From positions 62,001 through 126,000 of the forward strand of contig NZ_JAJUWR010000011.1 of NCBI RefSeq assembly GCF_021390545.1: a stretch of 64,000 bases of DNA, given 5' to 3'. Shown here one piece after another: positions 54,073 through 64,000 of the stretch. Numbering within the stretch: position 1 is the first letter of the stretch; every line of letters begins with the position of its first letter. The DNA comes from Algoriphagus sp. AGSA1 (lineage in GTDB: Bacteria > Bacteroidota > Bacteroidia > Cytophagales > Cyclobacteriaceae). A program made the translations under genes and the position numbers. The notes beneath the pieces were generated by a model. That model was not told the origin of the DNA, did no database searches, and saw only the letters and a program-made list of their open reading frames with translations.

Positions 54073-54144
54073 AACGGATAAATTTGCGCAAATTTAAAGC
54101 TTTACTTCGAAAACGTCCACAATCCACGCATAGTTTCCTTGCCC

Positions 54145-54945
54145 ATGACAAATTTGAGTACCAGAGCCGAGCAATTGGCAGCTTTTGACCGATTATTGAC
54201 CATCATGGATGAACTCAGGGAGCAATGCCCTTGGGACAAAAAACAAACGACCGAAAGTCTCCGACATCTGACAATCGAAGAGACCTTTGAATTATCCGAC
54301 GCCATATTGGAAGGTGATCCTGAAGAAGTCAAAAAAGAACTGGGAGATATTTTATTGCACATAGTTTTTTATGCAAGAATCGGCTCTGAGGAAGGCAATT
54401 TTGACATAAAGACGATGATAGATGGGCTATGTGAAAAGCTAATCCGCCGTCATCCACATATATATGGAGACACCCTGGCTGATGATGAAGAGGCTGTGAA
54501 GCAAAACTGGGAGAAAATAAAAATGACTGAAAAAGGCAACAAATCAGTGCTGGGAGGAGTCCCCAAATCCCTGCCGGCCCTGATCAAAGCTATGCGTATC
54601 CAGGAAAAGGCCAGAGGGGTGGGTTTCGATTGGGAAGAGAAAAACCAAGTTTGGGAAAAAGTGGAAGAGGAAATGCAGGAATTCAAAGATGAATTCAATG
54701 CCACGAATACTGCGGGAATAAATCTGGAGAAAGCCAGTGGAGAATTTGGAGACTTATTGTTTTCTTTGATCAACTATGCGAGGTTTATTGACATCAATCC
54801 AGAAGAAGCCTTGGAACGTACCAACAAGAAATTCATCAAACGCTTTCAATATCTGGAAAAGGCAGCAGAGAGTTCCGGCAAAAAACTGAGCGATATGAGC
54901 TTGGCAGAAATGGACATATATTGGAATGAGGCGAAGATGAAGTAA
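54145..54945 (+). CDS. mazG: Nucleoside triphosphate pyrophosphohydrolase MazG
   Basis: 266 residues from ATG at 54145 (a TTG two codons earlier is also possible). Two MazG modules: the first with CPWDKKQTTESLRHLTIEETFELSDAI and EELGDILLHIVFYA-like region near 66-77 (KKELGDILLHI), the second with EEMQEFKDEF and EFGDLLFSLINYARF near 205. It hydrolyses NTPs to NMP plus PPi as a house-cleaning enzyme. It is divergent from the NqrM-like gene. Confidence 0.93.
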   Translation: MTNLSTRAEQLAAFDRLLTIMDELREQCPWDKKQTTESLRHLTIEETFELSDAILEGDPEEVKKELGDILLHIVFYARIGSEEGNFDIKTMIDGLCEKLIRRHPHIYGDTLADDEEAVKQNWEKIKMTEKGNKSVLGGVPKSLPALIKAMRIQEKARGVGFDWEEKNQVWEKVEEEMQEFKDEFNATNTAGINLEKASGEFGDLLFSLINYARFIDINPEEALERTNKKFIKRFQYLEKAAESSGKKLSDMSLAEMDIYWNEAKMK

Positions 54946-55005
54946 GCAGTCGCAGTAAAGGAAATTTAGTTTTCAAATAAAGAGGTTCCTCAAAAAATAG
55001 AAATT

Positions 55006-55386
55006 ATGCCGAACAAAATCATATTCACCAAAGAAGCCCCAGCCCCCATCGGCCCCTACTCACAAGCAATATTAGCGGGAAACACCTTATATGTCTCGGG
55101 ACAGATCGCATTGGATGCCGATACAGGTGAGCTGATCAACGAAAACATCACTGAAGAAACCCATGCTGTGATGAAAAACCTGGAAGCAGTCCTAAGAGCC
55201 GCTGATTTCACTTTCGCGGACATAGTCAAGTGTAGTATATTCATCAAGAACATGGACGAGTTTGGCACCATCAATGAGGCATATGGGCAATATTTCAAAT
55301 CGAACCCTCCGGCACGGGAAACAGTAGAAGTAAGTAAGCTCCCCAAAAATGTAAATGTGGAAATCTCTTGTGTCGCCTTTAAATAA
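55006..55386 (+). CDS. ridA: RidA family enamine/imine deaminase
   Basis: 126 residues, normal RidA length. PIGPYSQAIL near 14, VSGQIALDADTGEL near 34, and the substrate-binding Arg in PPARETVEVSKLPKNVNVEI near 105. It removes reactive enamine intermediates formed by PLP enzymes. It follows mazG by 60 bases. Confidence 0.94.
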   Translation: MPNKIIFTKEAPAPIGPYSQAILAGNTLYVSGQIALDADTGELINENITEETHAVMKNLEAVLRAADFTFADIVKCSIFIKNMDEFGTINEAYGQYFKSNPPARETVEVSKLPKNVNVEISCVAFK

Positions 55387-55392
55387 AGAATT

Positions 55393-55878
55393 TTGCACCT
55401 TTTGCCCTACGATAGCGAAACAATAGTCAGTTCTCTTACCAAAAAAGAGGTGCTTACCCAGCTGAATCGCGTGACCCGGGAAGTAAACTTCCTAGATCAG
55501 CGGACTTTGGCCAAAGACGAGGTGCTTTTCAATGGTTTTATAGGGCGTAAGGGCTTCAGAATCTCCAAAACCGTGGAAAGGGGGGACACCTTTTTGCCCC
55601 TGATTTTAGGACAAGTACAAGCGACTCCAAGAGGGTGTATCATATTTATCAATTACCGCTTATTCCCCGGTGCGGTATTTTTTCTGGCGTTTTGGACTAT
55701 TGTACTACTGGCATTTACCATATTTTATTCCTTTGTCTTCACCAACTATGCCTACGCAGTTCTTTGCTTGGCATTGGGACTTTTCAATTATGGGATCGCG
55801 ATGTACTTCTTCAATCGGCAGGTAAAAGTTTCACGAAACGTTTTTCATCAGCTTATCAATTTCCAGATGAAGGATTAA
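55393..55878 (+). CDS. Conserved membrane protein of unknown function
   Basis: 161 residues from a TTG at 55393 (the family start is uncertain; a second TTG lies three codons on). A cytosolic part of about 80 residues (DEVLFNGFIGRKGFRISKTV) leads into two membrane helices (about 92-114 and 118-138). No recognised domain. It begins six bases after ridA ends, consistent with one operon. Confidence 0.7.
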   Translation: MHLLPYDSETIVSSLTKKEVLTQLNRVTREVNFLDQRTLAKDEVLFNGFIGRKGFRISKTVERGDTFLPLILGQVQATPRGCIIFINYRLFPGAVFFLAFWTIVLLAFTIFYSFVFTNYAYAVLCLALGLFNYGIAMYFFNRQVKVSRNVFHQLINFQMKD

Positions 55879-55953
55879 GGCTTTTAATCCTAGGGAAAAA
55901 TGGCATTAGGAAGTAATTTAGTGCCGAGATTTTGATCCAACAATAACAAACAT

Positions 55954-57354
55954 ATGAGTATCCGCATAGAAAAAGACACCATGGGGCCTGTAGAGGTACC
56001 TGCTGACAAGTACTGGGGAGCGCAGACCCAGCGATCTATCAACAATTTTAAAATAGGTGGAGAAAAAAACCGAATGCCTATTGAGATTACCCGAGCTTTT
56101 GCCATTTTGAAGAAAGCTGCCGCTCAGACCAATGCGGAACTAGGGGTGCTGGATCAGGCAAAAGCTGATATTATCAGCACCGTGTGCGACGAAATTCTAG
56201 AGGGGAAGCATGATGATCAGTTCCCGCTGGTGGTATGGCAGACCGGATCAGGCACCCAATCAAATATGAACTCAAACGAGGTGATCGCCTACCGGGCACA
56301 TGTACTGCTGGGAGGTTCTCTGGAGGATACCAAGAAGAAAATCCACCCAAATGACGATGTAAACAAATCCCAATCCTCCAACGACACCTACCCAACTGCC
56401 ATGCACATCGCTGCCTATAAAATGGTGGTAGAGACTACTATCCCTGGAGTTGAGAAACTAAGGGATACACTTGCCAAGAAAGCAGAGGCGTTCAAAGACG
56501 TGGTGAAAATCGGACGTACCCACTTTATGGATGCGACTCCGCTTACCTTAGGGCAGGAATTCTCAGGCTATGTAGCCCAACTCAACTATGGTCTGAAAGC
56601 ACTGAGAAATACACTTGCCCACCTTTCCGAACTGGCTCTTGGCGGAACCGCCGTCGGCACGGGATTAAACACACCAAAAGGCTATTCGGAGCTGGTGGCT
56701 AAAAAAATCGCTGAGTTTTCAGGTCAGCCTTTTGTCACAGCTGAGAATAAATTTGAGGCATTGGCGGCACATGATGCCATGGTAGAAACCCATGGAGCAC
56801 TGAAGCAGCTGGCAGTATCTCTGATGAAAATAGCCAATGATGTAAGAATGCTTTCCTCTGGGCCTAGATCAGGAATCGGTGAGATATTGATTCCAGAAAA
56901 CGAACCTGGTTCTTCCATTATGCCAGGCAAAGTAAATCCAACCCAAGTAGAAGCACTTACCATGGTGGCGGCCCAGGTGATGGGCAATGATGTAGCGATC
57001 ACGGTAGGTGGGGCCACAGGTCACTTCGAACTAAACGTCTTCAAGCCGCTGATCGCGGCAAATTTTCTGCAGTCGGCTCGTTTGATCGGCGATGCATGCG
57101 TTTCTTTCAATGATAACTGTGCAGTGGGAATTGAACCAAATACACCAATGATCCAAAGACACTTGGAGAATTCATTGATGTTGGTAACAGCCCTCAACCC
57201 TCATATTGGCTATGAAAATGCGGCCGCAATTGCCAAAAAAGCGCATAAAGAAGGTACCAGCTTAAGAGAGGCGGCCATTGCTTTGAATCTACTTACATCA
57301 GAACAATTCACCGAATGGGTGAAGCCTGAAGAAATGACAGGAGGTTTGAAGTAA
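55954..57354 (+). CDS. fumC: Fumarate hydratase class II
   Basis: 466 residues. Class II fumarase/aspartase signature [16 protein letters not shown] near 319-333, the [14 protein letters not shown] segment near 99 and [20 protein letters not shown] near 189. It interconverts fumarate and malate in the TCA cycle, oxygen-stable. Ser in GSSIMPG and His in GRTHFMD are the general catalytic residues. Followed by a terminator. Confidence 0.97.
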   Translation: MSIRIEKDTMGPVEVPADKYWGAQTQRSINNFKIGGEKNRMPIEITRAFAILKKAAAQTNAELGVLDQAKADIISTVCDEILEGKHDDQFPLVVWQTGSGTQSNMNSNEVIAYRAHVLLGGSLEDTKKKIHPNDDVNKSQSSNDTYPTAMHIAAYKMVVETTIPGVEKLRDTLAKKAEAFKDVVKIGRTHFMDATPLTLGQEFSGYVAQLNYGLKALRNTLAHLSELALGGTAVGTGLNTPKGYSELVAKKIAEFSGQPFVTAENKFEALAAHDAMVETHGALKQLAVSLMKIANDVRMLSSGPRSGIGEILIPENEPGSSIMPGKVNPTQVEALTMVAAQVMGNDVAITVGGATGHFELNVFKPLIAANFLQSARLIGDACVSFNDNCAVGIEPNTPMIQRHLENSLMLVTALNPHIGYENAAAIAKKAHKEGTSLREAAIALNLLTSEQFTEWVKPEEMTGGLK

Positions 57355-57370
57355 ACCTCATCCTACAACT

Positions 57371-57410
57371 TAAAAAATGGTCCCAAAAACATATTTCGGG
57401 ACCATTTTTT
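57371..57410. terminator. Bidirectional terminator between fumC and the symporter gene
   Basis: Stem AAAAAATGGTCCC / GGGACCATTTTTT with loop AAAAACATATTTC between the converging genes. Confidence 0.85.
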
Positions 57411-57441
57411 TACATCTATTTTTTTATATAGAGGTTACTAT

Positions 57442-58770
57442 TCATTCATTTGGCGTAAGCGGATTTGACTTTCTAATCAACCCATCCGGCAATTCCCCTT
57501 CAGTACTGGCTACGATGGTACACACAGCGGCATCACCGGTGACGTTGACCACAGTACGGAACATGTCCAAGATTCGATCAGGAGCAATGATCAACGCAAT
57601 CCCAGCCGCAGGCACACCGATTGATTCGAGCACAATTATCAGCATAATCAAACCTGCCCCAGGCACCCCGGCAGAACCTATGGATGCCAGAGTGGCAGTC
57701 AACACGATCATCAATTGCTGGGTCAAAGACAGCTCCATCCCCAATGCCTGAGCGATAAACACAGCTGCCACGCCCTGATAAAGACTAGTTCCGTCCATAT
57801 TTATGGTAGCTCCTAATGGAAGTACAAAACTTGAGACCTCCTCTGAGACACCAAGTTCCTCCTCTACCTGCTTCATCGTCACAGGCAAAGTAGCTGAGCT
57901 GGAGCTGGTAGAAAATGCCAATAGTTGCGCAGGGCGGATAGCTTTGAAAAAATCCTTGTATTTCACCTTGGTGAATGCCATCAAAATAACTGGATATACC
58001 ACCAAAATCATGGTGAACAAACCTCCCAACACCACTAAGCTATATTTCAATAAAGCCATCAACAACTGCACTGCCGAATCAGGGTTTTCACCTGCGATCT
58101 CCACTATCAAAGAGGCCATCAGTGCAAAAACCCCATAAGGGGCAATCATCATGATGTAATTCACGATTTGGATGATCACATCATTCATTCCATCAAAAAA
58201 TGCTACAACAGGCCCGGCTTTTGACTTGGGTATCTGGAGAAGCGCTATTCCTACGAGTATGGCAAAGAACACAACTTGCAGCATAGCGGCATTATCTGTT
58301 GTGGCCTGGAAAACATTCTCAGGAACTATGTCCACCAAAGGCTGTAGCGGGCTTTGTTTTTGCAGTTCAGCAGCCTGTCCCACTCTAGACCCCGCATCAC
58401 CTTCATATAAGGTCATCAGGTTTTCCCGGGTTTCTGGAGGGAGGCTTTTACCCGGTTTGAATATATTGACAAGCACCAAGCCAATAGTAATTGCCAGAAC
58501 GGTCGTACACAGGTATGTCCCAATTGTTTTCCCGCCAATCCGGCTGAGTTTAGAGATGTCTCCCAAGTTAGAAACACCTACAATCAGTGAAGCCAGCACA
58601 AGAGGCACAGCGATCATTTTCAGGCCATTGATGAAAACCGTTCCAAATGGCTTGATATAATCAATAGTGAAAGAATTAGGAATGGAAGTCTTAATGACCA
58701 TCAACCCGAAAATCAACCCCAGAACAAGTCCGATGATAATTTGGGTGTGTAAGGGTATCTTTTTAATCAT
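57442..58770 (-). CDS. Dicarboxylate/amino-acid:cation symporter (DAACS family)
   Basis: 442 residues, eight membrane helices plus two re-entrant loops. The hallmark NMDGTSLYQGVA near 305 and the serine-rich re-entrant AFSTSSSSATLPVTMKQ near 280 place it in the GltP/DctA family. It takes up glutamate, aspartate or C4-dicarboxylates with Na+ or H+. Third gene of the batD-aroC-symporter run, 11 bases after aroC. Confidence 0.93.
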   Translation of the reverse strand: MIKKIPLHTQIIIGLVLGLIFGLMVIKTSIPNSFTIDYIKPFGTVFINGLKMIAVPLVLASLIVGVSNLGDISKLSRIGGKTIGTYLCTTVLAITIGLVLVNIFKPGKSLPPETRENLMTLYEGDAGSRVGQAAELQKQSPLQPLVDIVPENVFQATTDNAAMLQVVFFAILVGIALLQIPKSKAGPVVAFFDGMNDVIIQIVNYIMMIAPYGVFALMASLIVEIAGENPDSAVQLLMALLKYSLVVLGGLFTMILVVYPVILMAFTKVKYKDFFKAIRPAQLLAFSTSSSSATLPVTMKQVEEELGVSEEVSSFVLPLGATINMDGTSLYQGVAAVFIAQALGMELSLTQQLMIVLTATLASIGSAGVPGAGLIMLIIVLESIGVPAAGIALIIAPDRILDMFRTVVNVTGDAAVCTIVASTEGELPDGLIRKSNPLTPNE

Positions 58771-58781
58771 ATATATCTGGG

Positions 58782-59867
58782 TTAGAAGTCTTGCAGTTTA
58801 CTGCTTTTTGCCAGCAAAATATAGTCTGCTATTACCAATGCTGCCATTGCTTCCACAATAGGTACAGCTCTAGGAACCACACATGGGTCATGGCGCCCTT
58901 TTCCAGAAACTACCACGGTCTCACCAGCCTCGTTTATCGACTCCTGATCGGTCATTATGGTAGCCACCGGCTTGAAAGCTACACTGAAATAGATATCCTC
59001 GCCATTGGAAATGCCCCCCTGAATACCTCCAGAGTAATTCGTTATTGTACGGATTCTATCCCCATCTTGCACGAATACATCATTGTGCTCTGAGCCTCTC
59101 ATTTTCACCCCTTCAAAACCACTTCCATACTGGAAGCCTTTTACGGCATTGATGCTCAGCATAGCCTTCCCAAGCTCGGCATGAAGCCTGTCAAACACCG
59201 GTTCTCCTATTCCTACAGGTGTATTTTTGATCACACAGGTAACTACCCCTCCGATGGTGTCCCTATCTTTTCTTACCGAATCGATCAAGGCTATCATTTC
59301 CTCAGCCACAGCAGGATCAGGACATCTCACAATGTTATCCTCAGCTTTGGCCAGATCCAGCTCTAAATAATCCTTCTCCAGCTTGAGCTTTCCAACTTGG
59401 GACACATAGGCTTGGATACTGATCCCTTTTGTTTCCAGCAGCTGCTTGGCAATAGCGCCGGCAACAACCCGAGCAGCTGTTTCCCTGGCAGAACTTCTTC
59501 CTCCACCACGGTAGTCTCTCAGTCCATACTTTTCGAAATAAGTAAAATCAGCATGGGAGGGACGGAACTTATCTGAAATATGAGAGTAGTCCTTACTTTT
59601 TTGATCTGAATTATTGATCACAATCCCTATTGGAGTGCCCGTGGTCACTCCCTCAAAAACGCCGGATTTGATTTCAAATTCATCTTCCTCCTTCCGCTGG
59701 GTGGTGATTTTAGACTGGCCGGGCTTTCTTCGCTGCATTTCCGCGATCAGCTTAGTCTCATCTATTTTCAGTCCTGCTGGGCATCCCTCGATGATTACCC
59801 CTAAAGCCAATCCGTGCGATTCACCGTAGGTGGTGATCTTGAATAGCTTCCCAAATGAATTGCCCAT
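58782..59867 (-). CDS. aroC: Chorismate synthase
   Basis: 361 residues. Start [18 protein letters not shown], the [14 protein letters not shown] and [14 protein letters not shown] blocks, and a final [17 protein letters not shown] match AroC. It makes chorismate from EPSP with reduced FMN for aromatic amino acids. It starts one base overlapping the batD stop (TAATG), so it is translationally coupled to a protein of unrelated function. Confidence 0.96.
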   Translation of the reverse strand: MGNSFGKLFKITTYGESHGLALGVIIEGCPAGLKIDETKLIAEMQRRKPGQSKITTQRKEEDEFEIKSGVFEGVTTGTPIGIVINNSDQKSKDYSHISDKFRPSHADFTYFEKYGLRDYRGGGRSSARETAARVVAGAIAKQLLETKGISIQAYVSQVGKLKLEKDYLELDLAKAEDNIVRCPDPAVAEEMIALIDSVRKDRDTIGGVVTCVIKNTPVGIGEPVFDRLHAELGKAMLSINAVKGFQYGSGFEGVKMRGSEHNDVFVQDGDRIRTITNYSGGIQGGISNGEDIYFSVAFKPVATIMTDQESINEAGETVVVSGKGRHDPCVVPRAVPIVEAMAALVIADYILLAKSSKLQDF

Positions 59868-61315
59868 TATCTCTTTCTGATTATCAATAAAGCCAGCAAT
59901 GCAACCGCCAAAAGCAGTAATACATTGATTGAGACCGTAAAATAGTATTTATATTTCTCGTTTAAAAACCTGTTGTCTTCGGTGGATATACGATCATAAA
60001 TCCCTCCTAATCTTTGGCTGGAAATCGCCTGGTTCACTTTGCTGTCCCCTACTACTGAAATCTTAGCCTGCGGAACCAAGGTGTCATACACAGCACGGAC
60101 AGGATCAAAATAAATCCACTCAAAGTTCCGTCCCAAGTCCACATCACCGGCTTCATTGATGGTGATATAGTAGTTGAATTCCTTTATCCCAGATACTCTT
60201 CCATATCCCCGGTTAATCTGCTGCCGCACATTTGGGTCATAGGTATTGAGGTTTGCCACAGGGAGTCTTTTGGGAGGGGAGATTGCATTGATATTCCCTA
60301 CCCCGGAGATTCCTAGGCTGTAGTCAAAGCCCTGTCCTGTCTCAACTTCAATGGATTTAATATTTTCCCTAAGCTGAAATTCTCCTACACTGACTTCATT
60401 TTTCAAAGGATGGGGAGGGAGGGGTTTTACTTTAATACTTTTTGGGTTAGAATAGAAAGTTTTGAAGTCTTCTTGTCGATTCGCCCCAAAGAAAGTTGGG
60501 TTCTTGGCCACCTTATATTTTATCATTTCCCAAGGAACCCGTGGGATTTCGATTTCTCCCTCCGAAAACGGGAAAAAGGTGGCTTCATAGACTTTAAATT
60601 TAGTCCAGCGTTTACCGTTAATGGTAACCTGCTCTCGCTCAATATTGCTGATATTAAAGTTTTCTTCCCACACGTTGGAGGGCTTTATTTTCTTAAGGAC
60701 ATTATCCAACTGTCTGCCTGCCTCATGAAAGCTAAATTGTGCCTGATTTGACTCAGACATATAAAATGCCATGCTAACGTTAAACCCTTCACCCTGAAAA
60801 ACCTCCTCTTTGTCCACAGATACAGAGAAAAACGCATCATCCTCCATCTCCACATACTCAGGTTCCTCTACCGCCGATCTTCCAAAAAAATCCGCAAAAG
60901 GATCTGAGGCAGCCCCTCCTGATCCAGATCTGCTTACAGCATCCCCCACCGTGATCTGCTTGCCTGGGGACGAGTAAGCTTGTCCATTGATAGACAACTC
61001 AAAAGATGGCAGAGTAAACACTCCCTTTCTACTGGGTCTGTAGTATTGTATAATGCTATTGGAACTACTCATCTGTCCATTGATGAGGTTCATCGAGGAA
61101 GATTGGGATATCCCCTGTTTCTGAAAACTAGGAATATCAGGAAACTGATCGTAGGACTTGATTTTTTCGTTACTGATGGTTACCTTGATTGTGAATGTTT
61201 CATTCAAACCGATCTCTGCGGACCCCAGCTCAATCTGAACGTCCTGCGCTATAGCCATCCCAGAAAATGCCATGAGGCTATATACGAAAATGAATTGGGC
61301 AAGCGTTTTAATCAT
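59867..61315 (-). CDS. batD: BatD-like periplasmic protein with C-terminal membrane anchor
   Basis: 482 residues: signal peptide (about 1-23), two immunoglobulin-like BatD regions ([28 protein letters not shown] near 34 and [24 protein letters not shown] near 162), and one C-terminal helix (about 459-478) with basic end. BatD belongs to the aerotolerance/BatABDE set, but those partners are absent here. It is coupled to aroC. Confidence 0.85.
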   Translation of the reverse strand: MIKTLAQFIFVYSLMAFSGMAIAQDVQIELGSAEIGLNETFTIKVTISNEKIKSYDQFPDIPSFQKQGISQSSSMNLINGQMSSSNSIIQYYRPSRKGVFTLPSFELSINGQAYSSPGKQITVGDAVSRSGSGGAASDPFADFFGRSAVEEPEYVEMEDDAFFSVSVDKEEVFQGEGFNVSMAFYMSESNQAQFSFHEAGRQLDNVLKKIKPSNVWEENFNISNIEREQVTINGKRWTKFKVYEATFFPFSEGEIEIPRVPWEMIKYKVAKNPTFFGANRQEDFKTFYSNPKSIKVKPLPPHPLKNEVSVGEFQLRENIKSIEVETGQGFDYSLGISGVGNINAISPPKRLPVANLNTYDPNVRQQINRGYGRVSGIKEFNYYITINEAGDVDLGRNFEWIYFDPVRAVYDTLVPQAKISVVGDSKVNQAISSQRLGGIYDRISTEDNRFLNEKYKYYFTVSINVLLLLAVALLALLIIRKR

Positions 61316-61425
61316 GGTTGCGAAAATAGGGAATATACTCTTTCATTTCTAAAATAACGCAACATATGCAGAAATGCCTGCGTATTGGAACTTAAAATCA
61401 GTTAAAACCCTAAACTCTTTAGACT

Positions 61426-61614
61426 ATGACCGAATATGTGAAAACTATCTTACAAAAGGTTAGCTTTTCAAAGTATTTATTTGAGCGTGAGCTGAGAAAA
61501 GGCTTAAGGATAATCTCCCATACGGAGATTCAGGAATTCAAAGAATGGTGTTATCTGATGTTTGGAAATATTCACCAGGTAATTCTCAACAGGTATTTCA
61601 AACCTGCATATTAA
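61426..61614 (+). CDS. Small conserved cytosolic protein
   Basis: 62 residues: MTEYVKTILQKVSFSKYLFERELRK.. and a C-terminal FKEWCYLMFGNIHQVILNRYF. No known family, but it has the look of a real gene: its own ATG, an even charge pattern and a strong terminator 10 bases after its stop. It resembles short proteins seen in other Cytophagales. Confidence 0.7.
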   Translation: MTEYVKTILQKVSFSKYLFERELRKGLRIISHTEIQEFKEWCYLMFGNIHQVILNRYFKPAY

Positions 61615-61652
61615 GTAAAAGCCCCGAACAACTATGGAACGGGGCTTTTTTC
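61615..61652. terminator. Bidirectional terminator between the small protein and amt
   Basis: Stem AAAAGCCCCG / CGGGGCTTTT with a 13-base loop and T run, between the converging genes. Confidence 0.85.
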
Positions 61653-61686
61653 ATCTATGGCAGCACGAACTTTTGTTTAATCCTTG

Positions 61687-62916
61687 TTAATCTTTTGTGG
61701 CAAAATCCGGATATGCGCGCATGCTGTGCTCATTGATATCCAAGCCTTCAGTTTCCTCCGCTTCATCTACCCGAATACCGATGGTTTTTTTCATCACAAA
61801 GAAGATCACTCCGGCAAATATGACACAGAACACACCTACTGCGACTACTCCTATCAGCTGGGAAAAGAATTGGCCCATACCAGCTAGGTCTCCGAAAATC
61901 CCCACGGCCAAAGTCCCCCAAATACCACCGACTAGGTGAACCGAAATAGCTCCTACCGGATCATCAACTTTTATCTTGTCAAAGAACACTACCGCAAGTA
62001 CGATCAAGCCTCCGCCTATCAACCCGATGATAACGGAAGAAGTCACCCCCATGAGATCCGCGCCGGCAGTAATCCCTACCAAGCCAGCCAAAATCCCATT
62101 CAATACCATTGTGATATCATAGGTCTTGAACATCAGGTAAGAGACAGCAAGCGCCCCGATAGCTCCGGCAGCAGCAGCCATACAAGTGGTCACAAAAACT
62201 TTAGACACAGCGCCAGGGTCGGCACTAAGAACAGATCCCCCGTTGAAGCCAAACCACCCGAACCACAAAAGAAACACACCTAAGGTGGCCAATGGAATAT
62301 TATGTCCAGGAATCGCAGTCATTCCCCGAGAAGTATATTTACCAAGTCTTGGCCCTAATAATGCGGCACCGACCAAGGCTCCCCACCCTCCAACAGAGTG
62401 TACTATCGTAGAACCCGCAAAGTCATAAAAGGGGGTTTCCAGTGTGCTGAGAAATCCTCCGCCCCATTGCCACATACCCACGATTGGATAACAAATTCCT
62501 ACATATAATACTGAGAAAAAGATAAATGGGCCAAGCTTCACACGTTCTGCCACAGCTCCCGACACGATAGTAGCTGCAGTAGCCGCGAACATCGCCTGGA
62601 AGATAAAGTCCGTAAAGAAAGTGTATCCTTCATTGTAATTGCTGGTATCCCAGCCATCTGGCAGTGTGAGGCCAAAACCCGCAAACCCAAAGAAAGAACC
62701 CGCAAATTCGTCCCCCGGATACATCAGATTGAACCCGACGAAAGCATAGGTCAATAGCCCAATGGCAGGTATAATTGTGTTCTTAAATAGAATATTAACG
62801 GTATTTTTTGAACGGGTAAGGCCAGCTTCCAAACTGGCAAAGCCCAAATGCATAATGAAAACCATCGTTGTGGCGATCATCATCCATAAATTATTGACGG
62901 TAAATAAGTCTTGCAT
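61687..62916 (-). CDS. amt: Ammonium transporter
   Basis: 409 residues from ATG at 62916. The longer frame to 63027 would overlap glnB and its extra leader looks like antisense translation. It has 11 membrane segments: LWMMIATTMVFIMHLGFASLEAGL at the start, FVGFNLMYPGD near 77, VHSVGGWGALVGAALLGPRLGKY near 170 and a final cytosolic tail. It conducts NH4+/NH3, gated by the adjacent PII protein. It is 34 bases downstream of glnB. Confidence 0.95.
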   Translation of the reverse strand: MQDLFTVNNLWMMIATTMVFIMHLGFASLEAGLTRSKNTVNILFKNTIIPAIGLLTYAFVGFNLMYPGDEFAGSFFGFAGFGLTLPDGWDTSNYNEGYTFFTDFIFQAMFAATAATIVSGAVAERVKLGPFIFFSVLYVGICYPIVGMWQWGGGFLSTLETPFYDFAGSTIVHSVGGWGALVGAALLGPRLGKYTSRGMTAIPGHNIPLATLGVFLLWFGWFGFNGGSVLSADPGAVSKVFVTTCMAAAAGAIGALAVSYLMFKTYDITMVLNGILAGLVGITAGADLMGVTSSVIIGLIGGGLIVLAVVFFDKIKVDDPVGAISVHLVGGIWGTLAVGIFGDLAGMGQFFSQLIGVVAVGVFCVIFAGVIFFVMKKTIGIRVDEAEETEGLDINEHSMRAYPDFATKD

Positions 62917-62950
62917 GTGATAAAATAGGTTCTGTGAATGAGTGAATAAA

Positions 62951-63289
62951 TTAAAGCGCCTGTTCCCCAGTGTCCGTGTTTCTGATACGGTAAGCCTCCA
63001 GCACATCATAGACGAAGATTTTCCCATCTCCTATCTGGCCGGTGTTTCCTTCCTTCAGAATACAGTTGATTACTGGCTCGACCAACTCCTCCACTGTGAC
63101 TATTTCAATTTTGGTCCTGGGAATGTAAGCTGGCTCATAGGATACACCACGGTACATCTCCTGCCGCGCATGCTCCAACCCCATTCCCTTTACCTCATAA
63201 AAGGTGAGGAACTTAACACCCAGTCCAGCCACACAGGTGTGGATCTGGTCAAAGCGTGAAGTCCTGATAATTGCTTCAATTTTTTTCAT
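62951..63289 (-). CDS. glnB: Nitrogen regulatory protein P-II
   Basis: 112 residues. MKKIEAIIRTSRFDQI start, T-loop EMYRGVSYEPAYIPRTK near 44-60 with the uridylylation-type Tyr, and B-loop KEGNTGQIGDGKIFVYDV near 80-98. It senses 2-oxoglutarate and ATP/ADP and blocks Amt when nitrogen is plentiful. Paired with amt, so a GlnK role is likely. Upstream 280 bases hold no gene. Confidence 0.94.
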   Translation of the reverse strand: MKKIEAIIRTSRFDQIHTCVAGLGVKFLTFYEVKGMGLEHARQEMYRGVSYEPAYIPRTKIEIVTVEELVEPVINCILKEGNTGQIGDGKIFVYDVLEAYRIRNTDTGEQAL

Positions 63290-63569
63290 TTTTTCAATGG
63301 GTTTAATGGTTTTTTGAGATTATGGCATAAAACTAATCAGAAAATTAAAATTACCATCTGTAAAGTATAAATTTTACCCATATCACTCAATATTCTTGAT
63401 ATTTGATCAGTCTATAGGTGGTTTTTAATCATACTTGCCAACAATGCAATCTATATTTTGACATAATTGCTTTAAAAACAAACCTTACCTTATTTTTTAT
63501 TCAAGAACGAAGACTTGCCTCCCTGCCATAAAAACTTAATTTTGCCTTAGTTTTAGTAAACCTACGCAC
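63290..63569. other. Gene-free divergent region upstream of glnB
   Basis: 280 bases, A+T-rich, between glnB and the nucleotidyltransferase. It should hold the promoters of both; no clear motif was recognised. Confidence 0.35.
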
Positions 63570-64000
63570 ATGCACAACAAACCCACTTTATTAGTACTTG
63601 CTGCCGGAATGGGTAGCAGATATGGAGGGAATAAACAAATAGACGGTTTTGGCCCTAAGGGCGAGACGATTCTTGAATATTCCATTTTTGACGCGATCAG
63701 GGCCGGATTTGGCAAAGTCGTTTTCATAGTCCGGGAAGAAATTTTCGAGGTCGCCAAAGAAAAATTTTTGCCTAAATTGGAAGGGAAAATAGAAGTGGAT
63801 TTCGTAATCCAGTCTCTGGACAGCTTTGTCCCGAATGAATTGAAGCAAGCTGAGCGTAAAAAGCCTTTTGGAACTGCGCATGCCGTCCTATGTGCAAAAG
63901 ATGTGATCAATGAGCCCTTTGCTGTCATAAACGCAGATGATTTCTATGGGAGGGAAGCTTTCTCCGCAATCGGAAAATTCCTGAGCACTGAAGTAAAGCC
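63570..64000 (+). CDS. Nucleotidyltransferase family protein (partial, cut by window edge)
   Basis: 143 codons from the ATG at 63570 to the window end without a stop. VLAAGMGSRYGGNKQIDGFGPKGETILEYSIF is the NTP-transferase start (GXGXR...PK), FGTAHAVLCAKD near 111 and VINADDFYGREAF near 125 (metal-binding Asp) follow. Such enzymes activate sugar phosphates to NDP-sugars. The rest lies outside the window, so the specificity cannot be judged. Confidence 0.88.
   Translation, partial: MHNKPTLLVLAAGMGSRYGGNKQIDGFGPKGETILEYSIFDAIRAGFGKVVFIVREEIFEVAKEKFLPKLEGKIEVDFVIQSLDSFVPNELKQAERKKPFGTAHAVLCAKDVINEPFAVINADDFYGREAFSAIGKFLSTEVK

Noticed and set aside
58172..58660. 162-codon frame antisense to the symporter gene
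   Set aside because: Antisense shadow of a membrane protein; no recognisable family.
62917..63027. N-terminal extension of amt to 63027
   Set aside because: It overlaps glnB and reads as an out-of-frame copy of it; the ATG at 62916 fits Amt proteins.

Overview
The window looks like chromosome of a Bacteroidetes bacterium of the order Cytophagales, probably a Cyclobacteriaceae (Algoriphagus-like) marine or soil heterotroph. This is judged from a GldJ-type SUMF1 lipoprotein, a BatD protein, DUF1684 and DUF885 proteins, the style of the exopolysaccharide genes, A+T-rich starts without strong Shine-Dalgarno sequences, and many secreted proteins. No rRNA, tRNA, CRISPR array, integrase or intact transposase was seen. 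The taxonomic call is inference; no search was possible.

Layout. 1-9.3 kb: a half-length uppP that ends inside a terminator, a PfpI/DJ-1 protein, a PGRP-type amidase with SH3 domains, a DUF1684 protein, a DoxX protein, a pair of divergent hairpin repeats, gldJ-like and mfd. 9.4-13.7 kb: the most unusual region, a minus-strand run starting with a glycine-linker zinc-metallopeptidase (5' end probably lost) followed by seven small, mostly exported paralogues in three subfamilies (order A-C-B-C-C-B-A), one broken by a single extra base in a T7 tract. It resembles a polymorphic effector followed by an array of immunity-like proteins. 14-18.3 kb: gltX, a small conserved protein, a beta-barrel protein, and an ECF sigma / membrane protein / CpxP-like unit. 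18.3-21.2 kb: a decayed ParE/RelE toxin gene, a DUF885 peptidase, and two small envelope proteins. 21.4-27.3 kb: a catabolic cluster with an AraC regulator, a DapA-family lyase/deaminase, an aldehyde dehydrogenase, a 4-hydroxyproline epimerase and a D-amino-acid oxidase. Together these make a complete trans-4-hydroxy-L-proline to 2-oxoglutarate route. 28-32.4 kb: argB-argD-argC-argJ. 33.1-45.2 kb: an exopolysaccharide cluster with a pyruvyl transferase, flippase, five glycosyltransferases, polymerase, beta-helix protein and initiating phosphoglycosyl transferase. 45.3-51.2 kb: a DoxX protein, a PQQ dehydrogenase with a cytochrome c domain, an APC permease, a secreted duplicated-domain protein and a broken CPBP protease. 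51.2-64 kb: housekeeping genes: cysteine desulfurase, glmM, an NqrM-like small protein, mazG, ridA, fumC, the batD-aroC-symporter run, glnB-amt, and a nucleotidyltransferase cut by the window edge.

How they work together. The hydroxyproline genes feed carbon to the TCA cycle and sit opposite their likely regulator. The arginine genes form one cyclic acetyl-ornithine pathway. The exopolysaccharide genes cover initiation, assembly, flipping and polymerisation. GlnB and Amt form the usual ammonium uptake pair. Several genes are clearly decaying (uppP half, ParE, DUF4143 fragment, CPBP protease, one array member), so the accessory stretches between housekeeping blocks are active sites of gain and loss.
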